64,000 nucleotides of DNA from Paenibacillus rubinfantis (GTDB taxonomy: Bacteria; Bacillota; Bacilli; Paenibacillales; Paenibacillaceae), in the NCBI RefSeq assembly GCF_001486505.1, contig NZ_LN909055.1, positions 1-64,000 of the forward strand. Direction: 5' to 3'. Each line of letters starts with the position of its first letter. Within the stretch, counting starts at the first letter, position 1. Positions 32,278 through 41,167 of this stretch are shown one piece after another. The notes under the pieces were generated by a model. That model did no database searches, was not told the DNA's origin, and saw only the letters and a program-made list of their open reading frames with translations. The position numbers and the translations under genes were made by a program.

Positions 32278-33189
32278 TTAGCCTTTGACAGCGCCCACCG
32301 TGATCCCTTTGATGAAATAGCGCTGCACAAACGGATAGAATAAAATCACCGGGCCCGTCGCGACGATGGCCGTCGCCATCTTCATCGATTCGAGCGGGAC
32401 ATCCCGCAGCTCCACGTTGGACGCGGCTGCCGAATTGCGAATGAAATCCGCGCTGGTGATGACGTTATACAGGAACAGCTGCAGCGGGCGGTATTTCATG
32501 TCCGGCGATAAGAACAGCATGGAATTGTACCATTCATTCCAATACCCAAGCGCGATAAACAAGCCGATTGTAGCCAAAGCCGGCGTCGTCATGGGCAGAA
32601 TCAAGCGGATGAATATCGTAAAATCCCCGGCCCCGTCGATTTTGGCGGATTCCGTAATCGCGTGGGGAATCGACCGAACGAAGCTTTTCATCATAATGAT
32701 CAGGAAAGGGCTCAGCAAGCCGGGCAGCAAAACGGCCAGATAATTGTCCTTCAAGCTCAAATACTGCGTCACGAGCAGGTAGAACGGAACCAGACCGCCG
32801 GTAAACAATGTCGTAAAGTAGATAAAGAAAGAAATGCGGTTACGGTAAGCAAAATCCGGCCGCTGCAACGCATACCCGGTCATGGCCACCAGGAACAACC
32901 CCAGCGCGGTACCGCAAACCGTAATACCGATCGTGACGAGATAGGAGCCTATGATGAGATCCGGGTTTTCGAAGACGATTTTGTAAGAGAAGGTGCTGAA
33001 CTCCCGGGGCCAGAAGTTGAAGCCAAACCGTTTGATTGCCGATTCCGACGTAAAGGATGTGCCAAGGACCAGCAGGAAGGGCAGCAAACAGCATAAGGAG
33101 AAGAAGCCGATAAACAGGTAGCCTACGATTTTGACGATGATCCCGCCTAGATCTGTGCGGATACTCCGCGCTTCATACGCATCATCCAT
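32278..33189 (-). CDS. sugar ABC transporter permease (LplC/YtcP-type)
   Basis: A 303-residue permease with six membrane helices and the EAA loop (ESAKIDGAGDFTIFIRLILPMTTPALAT). It is of the MalG-like CUT1 class and ends with the typical RYFIKGITVGAVKG tail. ATG at 33189 with AGGAGG upstream, chosen over a GTG at 33198. It pairs with the upstream permease. No ATPase is encoded here, so it must use a shared MsmX-type ATPase. Confidence 0.92.
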   Translation of the reverse strand: MDDAYEARSIRTDLGGIIVKIVGYLFIGFFSLCCLLPFLLVLGTSFTSESAIKRFGFNFWPREFSTFSYKIVFENPDLIIGSYLVTIGITVCGTALGLFLVAMTGYALQRPDFAYRNRISFFIYFTTLFTGGLVPFYLLVTQYLSLKDNYLAVLLPGLLSPFLIIMMKSFVRSIPHAITESAKIDGAGDFTIFIRLILPMTTPALATIGLFIALGYWNEWYNSMLFLSPDMKYRPLQLFLYNVITSADFIRNSAAASNVELRDVPLESMKMATAIVATGPVILFYPFVQRYFIKGITVGAVKG

Positions 33190-33201
33190 ACCTTGCACCT
33201 C

Positions 33202-34173
33202 CTAAAAAAGTGAGTTGTCGGGCGAGACCTTCTTCACCAGCCAGTTGGCAGTCATCACGACGATAAAGCCAAAGACCGATTGATAGAGGCTGACGGCGCT
33301 GCCAATCGAGAAGTTGAAGTTGGTCATGAGGGCGCGGAACACATACGTCTCGATGATATCCGTCGTCGCGTACAAGGCCGTGTTATTGGCCCCCACCAAG
33401 TTGAAGAACAAGCCGAAATTCCCGCGCAAAATGCCGCCCAGCGAAAACAGAAGCAGGATAATAAAGGTGGGCTTCAGCCATGGGAGCACGATATAGCGAA
33501 TCCGCTGCAACGCGCCCGCCCCATCGATTTCCGCCGCTTCGATAATTTCGTTATCCAGGCCCATGATGGCGGCGAAGTACACGATGGACCCATACCCCGT
33601 CGATTGCCATAAATACGTCAGCACGATGATAAACGGCCAGATTCCAGCGTTCGAATACGTCTTTACCGGATCAAATCCAAGCGAGGTCAGGATGCTGTTC
33701 AGCAGGCCGTAGTCGTAGCTCAATACGTTGTAAGCGATCAGGCCAATCAAGACCGCCGAGATAAAATGCGGCAGAAACATCAAGGTTTGGGTCAGCTTCT
33801 TAAACCATTTGAGGCGAATTTCGTTCAAGAACACGGCGACGACGATTTGCAGTACGTTTCCCAGCAGAATAAAGGCCAAATTATAAACCACCGTATTAAA
33901 AGTCAGCCGCCACAAATCCCCCGTCATGACCAGGAATCGAAAGTTATCGAACCCCACGAACGGGCTCTTGAAGATGCCATCCGTGTAGTTGTACTTGATA
34001 AAAGCCAGATACAAGCCGGGCATCGGTAAATAGGCGAAAATGATAAAGAAAATGATCGCCGGCAGACACATCAACAGCAGTGTTTTATTGTTCCAAAACC
34101 GTCTGAACCGCCCCTGGCGCAGTCGGTTAAGCTGTGGCCGCTGACGCGCTTTCGTTGGCGTTGTGATTTCCAT
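33202..34173 (-). CDS. sugar ABC transporter permease (LplB/YteP-type)
   Basis: A 323-residue MalF-like CUT1 permease: basic N-terminal tail, six helices, the EAA loop (IEAAEIDGAGALQRIRYIVLPWLKPTFIIL) and the C-terminal SPDNSLF characteristic of LplB homologues. ATG at 34173 with AAGGGGGGAGG upstream. It starts 18 bases after the GH35 stop and is cotranscribed with it. Confidence 0.92.
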   Translation of the reverse strand: MEITTPTKARQRPQLNRLRQGRFRRFWNNKTLLLMCLPAIIFFIIFAYLPMPGLYLAFIKYNYTDGIFKSPFVGFDNFRFLVMTGDLWRLTFNTVVYNLAFILLGNVLQIVVAVFLNEIRLKWFKKLTQTLMFLPHFISAVLIGLIAYNVLSYDYGLLNSILTSLGFDPVKTYSNAGIWPFIIVLTYLWQSTGYGSIVYFAAIMGLDNEIIEAAEIDGAGALQRIRYIVLPWLKPTFIILLLFSLGGILRGNFGLFFNLVGANNTALYATTDIIETYVFRALMTNFNFSIGSAVSLYQSVFGFIVVMTANWLVKKVSPDNSLF

Positions 34174-34191
34174 CGTCGGGCCTCCCCCCTT

Positions 34192-36996
34192 CTATACGGA
34201 AATAAACTCAAGCTTCTCCAAGCGACCTGCTGTCTGTTCATCCACCGCCTCGAGATAAATGGACAGCTGCGCCTGACCATCACGGAACCAAGGTCCCGGC
34301 ATATAAAACGAATCCGCGCTGCCGCCGGTCATCGTGGGCCTTCCCGCGCCTCCGGGCAACCACAGCCGGCCGATGATCTGCCCCTCCATAAACACCGTAA
34401 GCTTTAATCCCGAGCCGGCGACACGCACTCTCCAGCCCATGTCATGAGCGGAGTTAGGGATTTGAGCCATTAACCAGCCCACCTCTCCCGAGTCCAGCGT
34501 CAGCGGCAGTTCGCTTGATGTGGCGGAAGTTGCTGCAAGATCCGCCGCAACCCGGAGCTCCGCTTCCTCCGCCGCCGCGATCGTAAACTCCGATGCTTCA
34601 GTCCCCTCATAAACCAGCACCTGTCCGGCGGGTTGCCCCATCGTTCGCTGCAGGAAGACGTCAAGTTGCAGCTCTTGTCCCGGGGTGACATACGGCTTCA
34701 AGTCGATAAAGGGATTCATCGGATGAATCGAGCCGGCATCCACTCCATTCACCCAAAGCCGCGCATGACCTTGCAAACCCCGAAAATGCAGAGTCCACGA
34801 ATCCCCGCCATCTCCAGGAACAAAAGCTCGGCGGAAGAGGTGCTCGGAGGGATGATCCGCCGACAACCAGCTTCCGAAGCTAACCATGGGCCATAACGTT
34901 TCGTCCATCTTTGTAGCGATGCTTGGCATCACAGATTCAACTGCCGGGTTCACCCGCCAATTCGAGGTCAGCTCATGAATGGCGGTGATCACCGTCATCC
35001 CTTCCATTCCTTTTAGAGAAGGCAAGCGAAGCGCAGGAAGCCGGATATCGTCAAAGTTGCTGTGGCCCCAAATCTCCACGCGCGCTTGAAGCTTCTGGAC
35101 CTCCTGTCGGTTCAACGGCACAAACACACTAGCTCCGCCAGGTGTCCATGTACCGATGTAATCACCGTCCGCATACAGTGAAACGACATCACTCACCTGA
35201 TGCAGAAGAAGACCAAGCGGCTTCCGAACGGCAGGGGTTGGATTCTTCGCCTTCGCCTCATACCAGGCGTACCCGCGGTAAACGCCCAGCCTCTCCAGGA
35301 AATCGATCTTCTTCCCTGCCGTTAAAGCGGGTGACGCCCCCGCCGGCGTTATCCATCCCTCCCCTGAAGCGAATTGCCAATCCGGGGCCGGTGAAGGATC
35401 CTTGCGGCTAACCTCAGGCTGGGAAGCGGGAACCGTTATCGTACCGTTTAACTGAACCGTTTCTGCGTTAAGCGCTTTCAATCGATCCGAAACTATCAGG
35501 GTGAATCGACGGCCATCCTCCAACTCAAATCGGCAATAGGCTGTCTCTGCATCTGACAAGTGCAAATGGTATCGCCCTTCGCGATGGATTACACGCATCC
35601 CCTCTGCGATCGGCTCATGGGTCACCTCGACGGCTAGTACAATCTCTCCGGAACTCCCTTCTTTGTGGAAAGCGAGCACGACTCCGTCCTTCTGTTGATT
35701 CGCCATGTAGAGCTCCGCCGTGGAAGCAATAAGCCACCCTCGTATTCCCCAGTTTGATAAGGGAACGTTGGCCGGCAGTGCCAAAGATCTTGAACCGGCC
35801 AAGGTCCAGGTACCGGTCGATGGCGTTTGGGTTTCGTTCCGGTTTTGCAGAGTGATTTGTTTGGGATAATCTTCTCCGTTCGTCACAAAAATCAACTCCC
35901 CGCCGCCTTCCAAACGCAGCGTATATGGACCCAATACCCCCTCCTTTTCTCCATCAACGAACCACGAACCGTCAGGATTCGGCTCAGCTCCCGCAATCGC
36001 GCGGCCATAGGTTTGAATTAATCTAGCGAGAAGCTTCGCTTCCCGTGCTTCTTCGCGGAGATGGCCTTCCGGTGAAATCATGCCCCCAAAGTCATAATCC
36101 GAAGTCAGGAAAGCCAACGGCTTCCCCCAGTTATTCGTCGCATTGGTGAACCCGAAATTCGTCCCCGAGACCTGCAGATACGGGCCCAACAGTTTCGCTC
36201 CGGCGGATAGCAGCCTGCGGAGTAGATAGTGACTGCGGTTCGTCTCCGTAACCAGCAGCGGAACTCCCCGCCGGTGAAGCACCTCGCGATAATGCAACAC
36301 CTTACTCTCGAAATGGGGATCTCGATCGTCGGGGTAAAAATTGCAGGTCGGCACGATGCCTTCCGTTAACCCAGACGCCTGCAGTAAGCCGCCTTGACCG
36401 GCGCAAGCGATGAGCGGAACCGATATGCCCTGCGCGATTGCCATGTCGCGTAACACTGCCATGTATCCCGCAGGGTCGGAGCAATCATAGAAGTCCAGTT
36501 CATTCTCGAGTTGAACGAAGATCACACTGCCTCCGCGCGTAACCTCATGGCGCTGGAGGATCGGTAAGATCTGTCCATACCACCTGTCGACATGCTGCAA
36601 AAACGCTGGATCATTATCTCTGATTCGCAGGGGAGGTTGTTTTGTATATAGATACGATGGCAATGCACCTCCGTCCCATTCGGAGCAAATGTATGGCCCT
36701 GGGCGGGCGATCACCCACAATCCCGCTTCGGCGGCTAGTCGCAGAAATCGATCGGCGTCCCGTATCCCGGTGAAATCCCAACTTCCTTCTTGGAGCTCGT
36801 GAAAATTCCAAGGAAAGTAGACGTCGATGCAGTTGTAGCCTGCGTCTTTAACCTGCTTCAGCCGCTCCTGCCATAATTCCGGCGGGATCCGGAAATAAAA
36901 TAGCGAAGCGCAAAGCAGGATCACACTTTCCTCATGAATGCTGACCGCTTGGCCGGTTAGACTTACCACGGATTCGGATTCGATACGCGTACTCAT
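34192..36996 (-). CDS. glycoside hydrolase family 35 beta-galactosidase
   Basis: A 934-residue enzyme with an N-terminal GH35 TIM barrel: WQERLKQVKDAGYNCIDVYFPWNFHE, ARPGPYICSEWDGGALPSYL, acid/base Glu in IFVQLENELDF, probable nucleophile Glu in LLVTETNRSH. Beta-sandwich domains fill the C-terminal half (WTLHFRGLQGHARLWVNG; LWLPGGAGRP). There is no signal peptide, so it acts on imported substrate. ATG at 36996 with AGGAGTGG upstream; an in-frame codon at 37041 lacks a ribosome binding site. First gene of an operon with a CUT1 importer. Two LacI-type operators lie 50-100 bases upstream and a lacI-family gene is next. Confidence 0.9.
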   Translation of the reverse strand: MSTRIESESVVSLTGQAVSIHEESVILLCASLFYFRIPPELWQERLKQVKDAGYNCIDVYFPWNFHELQEGSWDFTGIRDADRFLRLAAEAGLWVIARPGPYICSEWDGGALPSYLYTKQPPLRIRDNDPAFLQHVDRWYGQILPILQRHEVTRGGSVIFVQLENELDFYDCSDPAGYMAVLRDMAIAQGISVPLIACAGQGGLLQASGLTEGIVPTCNFYPDDRDPHFESKVLHYREVLHRRGVPLLVTETNRSHYLLRRLLSAGAKLLGPYLQVSGTNFGFTNATNNWGKPLAFLTSDYDFGGMISPEGHLREEAREAKLLARLIQTYGRAIAGAEPNPDGSWFVDGEKEGVLGPYTLRLEGGGELIFVTNGEDYPKQITLQNRNETQTPSTGTWTLAGSRSLALPANVPLSNWGIRGWLIASTAELYMANQQKDGVVLAFHKEGSSGEIVLAVEVTHEPIAEGMRVIHREGRYHLHLSDAETAYCRFELEDGRRFTLIVSDRLKALNAETVQLNGTITVPASQPEVSRKDPSPAPDWQFASGEGWITPAGASPALTAGKKIDFLERLGVYRGYAWYEAKAKNPTPAVRKPLGLLLHQVSDVVSLYADGDYIGTWTPGGASVFVPLNRQEVQKLQARVEIWGHSNFDDIRLPALRLPSLKGMEGMTVITAIHELTSNWRVNPAVESVMPSIATKMDETLWPMVSFGSWLSADHPSEHLFRRAFVPGDGGDSWTLHFRGLQGHARLWVNGVDAGSIHPMNPFIDLKPYVTPGQELQLDVFLQRTMGQPAGQVLVYEGTEASEFTIAAAEEAELRVAADLAATSATSSELPLTLDSGEVGWLMAQIPNSAHDMGWRVRVAGSGLKLTVFMEGQIIGRLWLPGGAGRPTMTGGSADSFYMPGPWFRDGQAQLSIYLEAVDEQTAGRLEKLEFISV

Positions 36997-37044
36997 CAGC
37001 GGACCACTCCTAGCGTAATATTGAATTTTAATGAATCCCATTTC

Positions 37045-37060
37045 ATGAAACCCGTTACAT
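37045..37060. promoter_or_regulatory. LacI-type operator, proximal
   Basis: ATGAAACCCGTTACAT, a near palindrome (one mismatch) matching the perfect copy at 37080-37095, 35 bp centre to centre. It lies between the GH35 start and its likely promoter. Confidence 0.7.
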
Positions 37061-37079
37061 TTTAGTTAGCAAAAAATAA

Positions 37080-37095
37080 ATGAAACGGGTTTCAT
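37080..37095. promoter_or_regulatory. LacI-type operator, distal
   Basis: ATGAAACGGGTTTCAT, palindromic TGAAAC/GTTTCA arms. It is the expected site for the neighbouring LacI-family regulator; it also resembles a CcpA cre site. The stretch 36997-37322 has no gene: it holds these operators and the putative operon promoter (TAAAAT, reverse strand, between the operators). Confidence 0.75.
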
Positions 37096-37322
37096 TTTTA
37101 GGGAAAAAGCCATGTTCGATTGTTGTGCCAAGTCTCGATTAGAATTAATGCTTGTCATCGGAGTCGTTGATGAATGAAGTAAAGTTAGCAGTAATTTTGG
37201 AGGGTAAAAGAAGAAGATTCGTTACTACGAGTATAATGTAAGGGCTTTCGCAGTTATTCTAGCCTAGCTAGATTTAAGTTGTCAATCCTTTTTTTGCCAC
37301 CTGCGAGTCGTAGCTCCTAACG

Positions 37323-38369
37323 CTAGTTAAGAGCCGCGGTAGACTCGCGAATAACCAACTCAGGTTTAAGCAATGTCGTTTTATTCACCTTGGTCCTCGT
37401 GATCATTTGGTGCAGCACTTCCCCCGCCGTTCGTCCGAGTTCCTGCGTGCGCAAGGAGACGGTTGTGAGCTCCGGAATACTGTTGGACGCAAAGGGAATA
37501 TCATCATACCCGATGATCGACAGGTCTTCGGGGACACGTAGTCCGGCCCTAACCGCCGCCTTCAACACGCCGATGGCGACCAAGTCGTTTAGGCAAAATA
37601 TCGCCGTCGGGCGCTGAGGCAATTGCAGCAATTGATTCATAAACCCCGTGCCGCTGGCAACGGAAAATCCCCCATGAATCACCCACTCCTTGCGCACCTT
37701 ATGACCGGTCTGCTCCATCTTCTTCATAAAGGCGGACGTCCGTTGCTGCGTGTTGGACATCTGATGATAGCCGCCAACAATCGCGATGTCGCGGTGTCCG
37801 AGCTCTATCAAGTGCTGGGCGGCCAGCTCCGCGCCATGCCGCTCATCTACGGCCACTCGGTTCAGCCCAGATTTAGAAAGTCGGCCATTCACGAGAAGAA
37901 CGGGCAGCCTTTTGCCGATCTCAACCACCTCCTCGATCAGTTGGGTATCGGGTTTGGCTAAATCAACCCGCCCCCCCATCATCACGATCCCGTCCACCTG
38001 CTTCTCTGCGAGCGCATTCAAATATTGCGATTCCCGAACATATTGCTCCGCGCTGTCCACGCTAGCCGATACGGTATCGCACAGAAAATAAGTATACCCT
38101 CGCTTGCGCGCTTCCAGATCAAACCCCGATAACACTTCCGGAAAAAAAGGGTTAGTAATATCGGGGAGAATGATGCCGATCATCCCGGTTTCTTTTTTGG
38201 ATAAGCTTCGAGCTAATGCATTGGGCTGAAACTGGTATTTGCTGATCAGCTCGTTGATACGTTCTCGGGTCTCCTTTTTTACAGGGGCCGTATTGTTCAG
38301 AACGCGGGAGACGGTGGCGACGGAGACATTGGCTTCCTTGGCGATGTCGTACACTGTAATCGGTTTCAT
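37323..38369 (-). CDS. LacI family transcriptional regulator
   Basis: A 348-residue repressor: N-terminal LacI helix-turn-helix and hinge (VYDIAKEANVSVATVSRVLNNTAPVKKETRERI..NALARSL), then a periplasmic-binding-protein-like effector domain (IGIILPDITNPFFPEVLSG; FCLNDLVAIGVLKAA; IIGYDDIPFASNSIPELTTV). It lies directly upstream of, and on the same strand as, the GH35/sugar import operon and probably represses it through the paired palindromes at 37045-37095. The effector is presumably a galactoside or its product. Confidence 0.93.
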   Translation of the reverse strand: MKPITVYDIAKEANVSVATVSRVLNNTAPVKKETRERINELISKYQFQPNALARSLSKKETGMIGIILPDITNPFFPEVLSGFDLEARKRGYTYFLCDTVSASVDSAEQYVRESQYLNALAEKQVDGIVMMGGRVDLAKPDTQLIEEVVEIGKRLPVLLVNGRLSKSGLNRVAVDERHGAELAAQHLIELGHRDIAIVGGYHQMSNTQQRTSAFMKKMEQTGHKVRKEWVIHGGFSVASGTGFMNQLLQLPQRPTAIFCLNDLVAIGVLKAAVRAGLRVPEDLSIIGYDDIPFASNSIPELTTVSLRTQELGRTAGEVLHQMITRTKVNKTTLLKPELVIRESTAALN

Positions 38370-38460
38370 AAATTCACCTGCCCGAAAATTGATAGCGCAG
38401 AAACATCCCTAGTATATCAAATTTTCCAGCATTTGAGAATGACATCCCCTCTTCACATAG

Positions 38461-38497
38461 CAAAACAGGCCTCCCTCCTTAAGAGAAAGGCCTGTTC
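38461..38497 (-). terminator. intrinsic terminator of the 52-aa gene
   Basis: Reverse strand: AACAGGCCT (38496-38488) pairs with AGGCCTGTT (38472-38464), then TTTGC. Just after the small acidic gene. Confidence 0.7.
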
Positions 38498-38510
38498 CGA
38501 TGGATCGGGA

Positions 38511-38669
38511 TCACGTATGATCTTGCTCCGACTCCCCATCCTCGGACTCGTAGGCGGTCACATCCGGTTGCTCCGGCATAAAGCCAGATCGCGTATGCGG
38601 GGTCGTATCTTCGTAAATTGTACGCGGGTCCCCATCCGTTTCGATCGGTGCCTGGTCATGGTTTGGCAT
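38511..38669 (-). CDS. small acidic protein, 52 aa
   Basis: A hydrophilic acidic peptide (MPNHDQAPIETDGDPRTIYED...) with AAAGGGGG eight bases before the ATG and a terminator after the stop. It is rich in Asp/Glu/Thr/Pro, has no Cys and is probably disordered. No family recognised. The longer frame from 38708 lacks a ribosome binding site. Confidence 0.65.
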   Translation of the reverse strand: MPNHDQAPIETDGDPRTIYEDTTPHTRSGFMPEQPDVTAYESEDGESEQDHT

Positions 38670-39042
38670 GGTCGAATCCCCCTTTATGAGGAATAGCGTC
38701 TCCTGCACCTCGGATTTTCATTCAACTTGAGTCTCTGTTGGCGAGGAAAACCTTCCGCAGATTAGCTAAACATATGATATATTTGTTATATTTTTTAATG
38801 ATTTTTTGCGGTATGAATGAGAGCCGTTTATTTTGAAGAACCAAGTCGAAATCATTGCAGAATCCCAAATCAATTCATCGATTCCTACGAAGTTTTGTCG
38901 AAGGTATTGAAATATACAATAGCCTATATTAAATATATCATGTAAGCCTTTCCAATCCCATCCAAATCATGCATCAGGAGGTGGATCATCGATCATAGCT
39001 CATTTCCCGCAGTTCCTATTCCATTCAGAGAGGTGACGATTT
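38670..39042. other. AT-rich intergenic region, 373 bp
   Basis: Divergent upstream region of the small acidic gene and the GxGYxYP gene. It holds very AT-rich sequence (38765-38800, 38900-38940), a possible promoter TTGAAA-17-TAAATA near 38910, a cre-like 15-mer ATGTAAGCCTTTCCA (38940-38954) with one deviation, and an AGGAGGTG at about 38977 followed only by a five-codon frame. Nothing firm beyond that. Confidence 0.35.
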
Positions 39043-41097
39043 ATGATTCGCAAATGGATCACGTTAGGTCTTGCTCTAGTCTGTACATTGACCCTGCCTT
39101 TAGGGGCCTCTGCGAATGAAGATTACACCCAAGCAGATTTGAACAAGAAGAGCGGCATCGTTTGGCCAAAAGATCAGGAGCTCCCCACCTTCGCAAAACC
39201 CAAAAAATTAGACGTGGCCCCGGTGTACGAGGAGTCAGGGGACATCAAAATTCTGCTGACGACGCTTCAAGGGATCGTCAACCGCAAAGAACCCAGAATC
39301 TATGTGCAGCAAAACGAGAAAGATCCCTGGTTAAACGACATCCGGGTTCCCTATCGGGTGCATGATGACGTAATGGACATCGTTAAAACCTACGCTCGGG
39401 AGATCAAAGGCGTTATCGTTTATGATCCCGCCGTTCCGGATTCCATCAATGTGGCGACAACCCTTGCCGGTTTAAAGGATGCGGTCGTTGTAAGTCCGGA
39501 ATTAGCCAAAGTACTAGCTGCAAAGCCTTATCGTTTACGGGTGATCGAGGATCTTCAGGGTAAGTTTAAAGATCGGATGGACGCCTACACTTGGCAGTAC
39601 GAGCATTTATGGAACCAAACAACCAAAAGGATGCTGGTAGGTCTCAGCCCCAACACGTCCATTCCGCTTCCCTCGGACAATTGGGATTCGTTCCGCACGG
39701 TACTCACCGAATCGGAGCAAATCCGTGATGCCAGCAACCGGAAGCCGTATGACCTTGATTTGTCCGAGTTTCTAGGAGGAGAAGCCGTCTACCTGCGCTT
39801 CCAGGATGCTTTTACTCAGGACGGCTGGGGTCCTGCAGTTCATGAGATCAGCGTATCGGCGGACGGCGAGGAGATTCTTCACTTTGAAACCGGAACGCCA
39901 GAAGAGGAACCGTATTTATACGACCGGCAAGGCTCCAAATTTCTACCAGGTGCCGACCATCGGTTTGCCGACAATGGCAACTATTTCGTCTACGAATTTA
40001 TTCCACCGGCAGGAACCCAGCATTTAACCGTAAGTGTCGAAATGTGGAACCAATTTAAAGTTTCCGCCAGCAGCGTGAAGCCGCTCTCCTCTGAAGAGAA
40101 AGAGCCGTACGGTTACCTTCGCGATTATGCCGTAGCTAACAAAGCGATGGTGTTCTGGCTCTCTAGCGGGGTGCCTGAACAAAGAGCGTTGTTCGAACGG
40201 ATTTTAGCAGATGTGGAGCCTGGTACTCCGTATATGGGTTGGTTTGATAATGATGTTGAAGGCGAAGTCGCCGGGGTTGACCTGACCTCTCGTTATGGCG
40301 TTTACGTTTTGCCTTCCGACTGGTTCCACAATATGACGGTCATGGCGGGGACGAAAGCGAAGCCGGCAAAACCTAACAAGCCGGTCACTCCGAAGCTGAA
40401 CAACAAGATTTACGTGACCTTCACGTTTGGTGAGGGAGACAATTTACAATACGACCAAAATCATATGCGCAATCTTTGGGAGGATCCCGCCCGCGGCCAA
40501 GCGCCCATGAACTGGACGGCTAGTCCGCTCCTCGTTGATGCAGCCCCTGCGATCTTAGACCATTATCAGTCTACCGCTACGCAGAATGACCTGCTGGTGG
40601 CCGGCCCCTCGGGAGCCGGGTACTTCAGCCCGCAGGTTTGGCCGGAGGATAGCTTTGCCAAATTCATGAAGGATTCCTCCCCGTATTTGAAGAAATCTGG
40701 GATGTCGTATCCTTTTGTCATCAACCGTGAAGACAACCGAGACGTTCCGCTCACCGGTTCCAAAGCAGAAGCCTATGTGAAATATTTGAAAGTGCCTGGC
40801 CTGTTCCTAGGTGGCGGGAGCCAAAATTACGTTGAAATCGTCAACGGCAATTTACCTGTTTCCTATTTCAAAGGCACAACCACTGTTCAAGATGGAATCC
40901 ATATTTTGAATGATGCAAAAGCTGCTTGGGACGGGAACTCGCCGATGTTTGTTTCCGTAGGAGTTAATGCTTGGAGCATGAAACCATCGGACGTTGTAGC
41001 GATCACACAAGCGCTGGGACCGGAATTTGAAGTTGTGTTAGCTGACGCTTATTTCACACTGATGCGGGAAGCTTACGGTCTTCCAAAGAAACCTTAA
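39043..41097 (+). CDS. secreted GxGYxYP domain protein (putative glycoside hydrolase)
   Basis: A 684-residue secreted protein. Signal peptide (MIRKWITLGLALVCTLTLPLGASANE), an N-terminal GxGYxYP_N region (GDIKILLTTLQGIVNRKEPRIYV), an inserted beta-sandwich segment of about 110 residues (FLGGEAVYLRFQDAF..EFIPPAGTQHLTVSVEMW) and the C-terminal GxGYxYP domain. Family landmarks are FTFGEGDNLQYDQNHMRNLW and GPSGAGYFSPQVWP; the signature GxGYxYP has changed to GAGYFSP. The family is predicted, not proven, to act on carbohydrates. AGAGAGGTGACG ribosome binding site. Monocistronic. Confidence 0.85.
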   Translation: MIRKWITLGLALVCTLTLPLGASANEDYTQADLNKKSGIVWPKDQELPTFAKPKKLDVAPVYEESGDIKILLTTLQGIVNRKEPRIYVQQNEKDPWLNDIRVPYRVHDDVMDIVKTYAREIKGVIVYDPAVPDSINVATTLAGLKDAVVVSPELAKVLAAKPYRLRVIEDLQGKFKDRMDAYTWQYEHLWNQTTKRMLVGLSPNTSIPLPSDNWDSFRTVLTESEQIRDASNRKPYDLDLSEFLGGEAVYLRFQDAFTQDGWGPAVHEISVSADGEEILHFETGTPEEEPYLYDRQGSKFLPGADHRFADNGNYFVYEFIPPAGTQHLTVSVEMWNQFKVSASSVKPLSSEEKEPYGYLRDYAVANKAMVFWLSSGVPEQRALFERILADVEPGTPYMGWFDNDVEGEVAGVDLTSRYGVYVLPSDWFHNMTVMAGTKAKPAKPNKPVTPKLNNKIYVTFTFGEGDNLQYDQNHMRNLWEDPARGQAPMNWTASPLLVDAAPAILDHYQSTATQNDLLVAGPSGAGYFSPQVWPEDSFAKFMKDSSPYLKKSGMSYPFVINREDNRDVPLTGSKAEAYVKYLKVPGLFLGGGSQNYVEIVNGNLPVSYFKGTTTVQDGIHILNDAKAAWDGNSPMFVSVGVNAWSMKPSDVVAITQALGPEFEVVLADAYFTLMREAYGLPKKP

Positions 41098-41106
41098 CCA
41101 CATGAA

Positions 41107-41152
41107 ACAAGGCGGAAGTCGTCCGAAAAGGACGTCTCCGCCTTGTTTTTGC
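41107..41152. terminator. intrinsic terminator between convergent genes
   Basis: ACAAGGCGGA.GTC.TCC (from 41108) pairs with GGA.GTC.TCCGCCTTGT, then TTTTTG on +. It probably also serves the BceB-like gene on -. Confidence 0.8.
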
Positions 41153-41167
41153 TTCGTTGGTCCTTGC

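Noticed and set aside
36997..37041. 15-residue N-terminal extension of the GH35 protein
   Set aside because: No ribosome binding site at 37041 and it approaches the operator; the ATG at 36996 has AGGAGTGG.
38940..38954. CcpA cre site upstream of the GxGYxYP gene
   Set aside because: It departs from the consensus at the central CG and has no support from a mapped promoter; mentioned only in the intergenic note.
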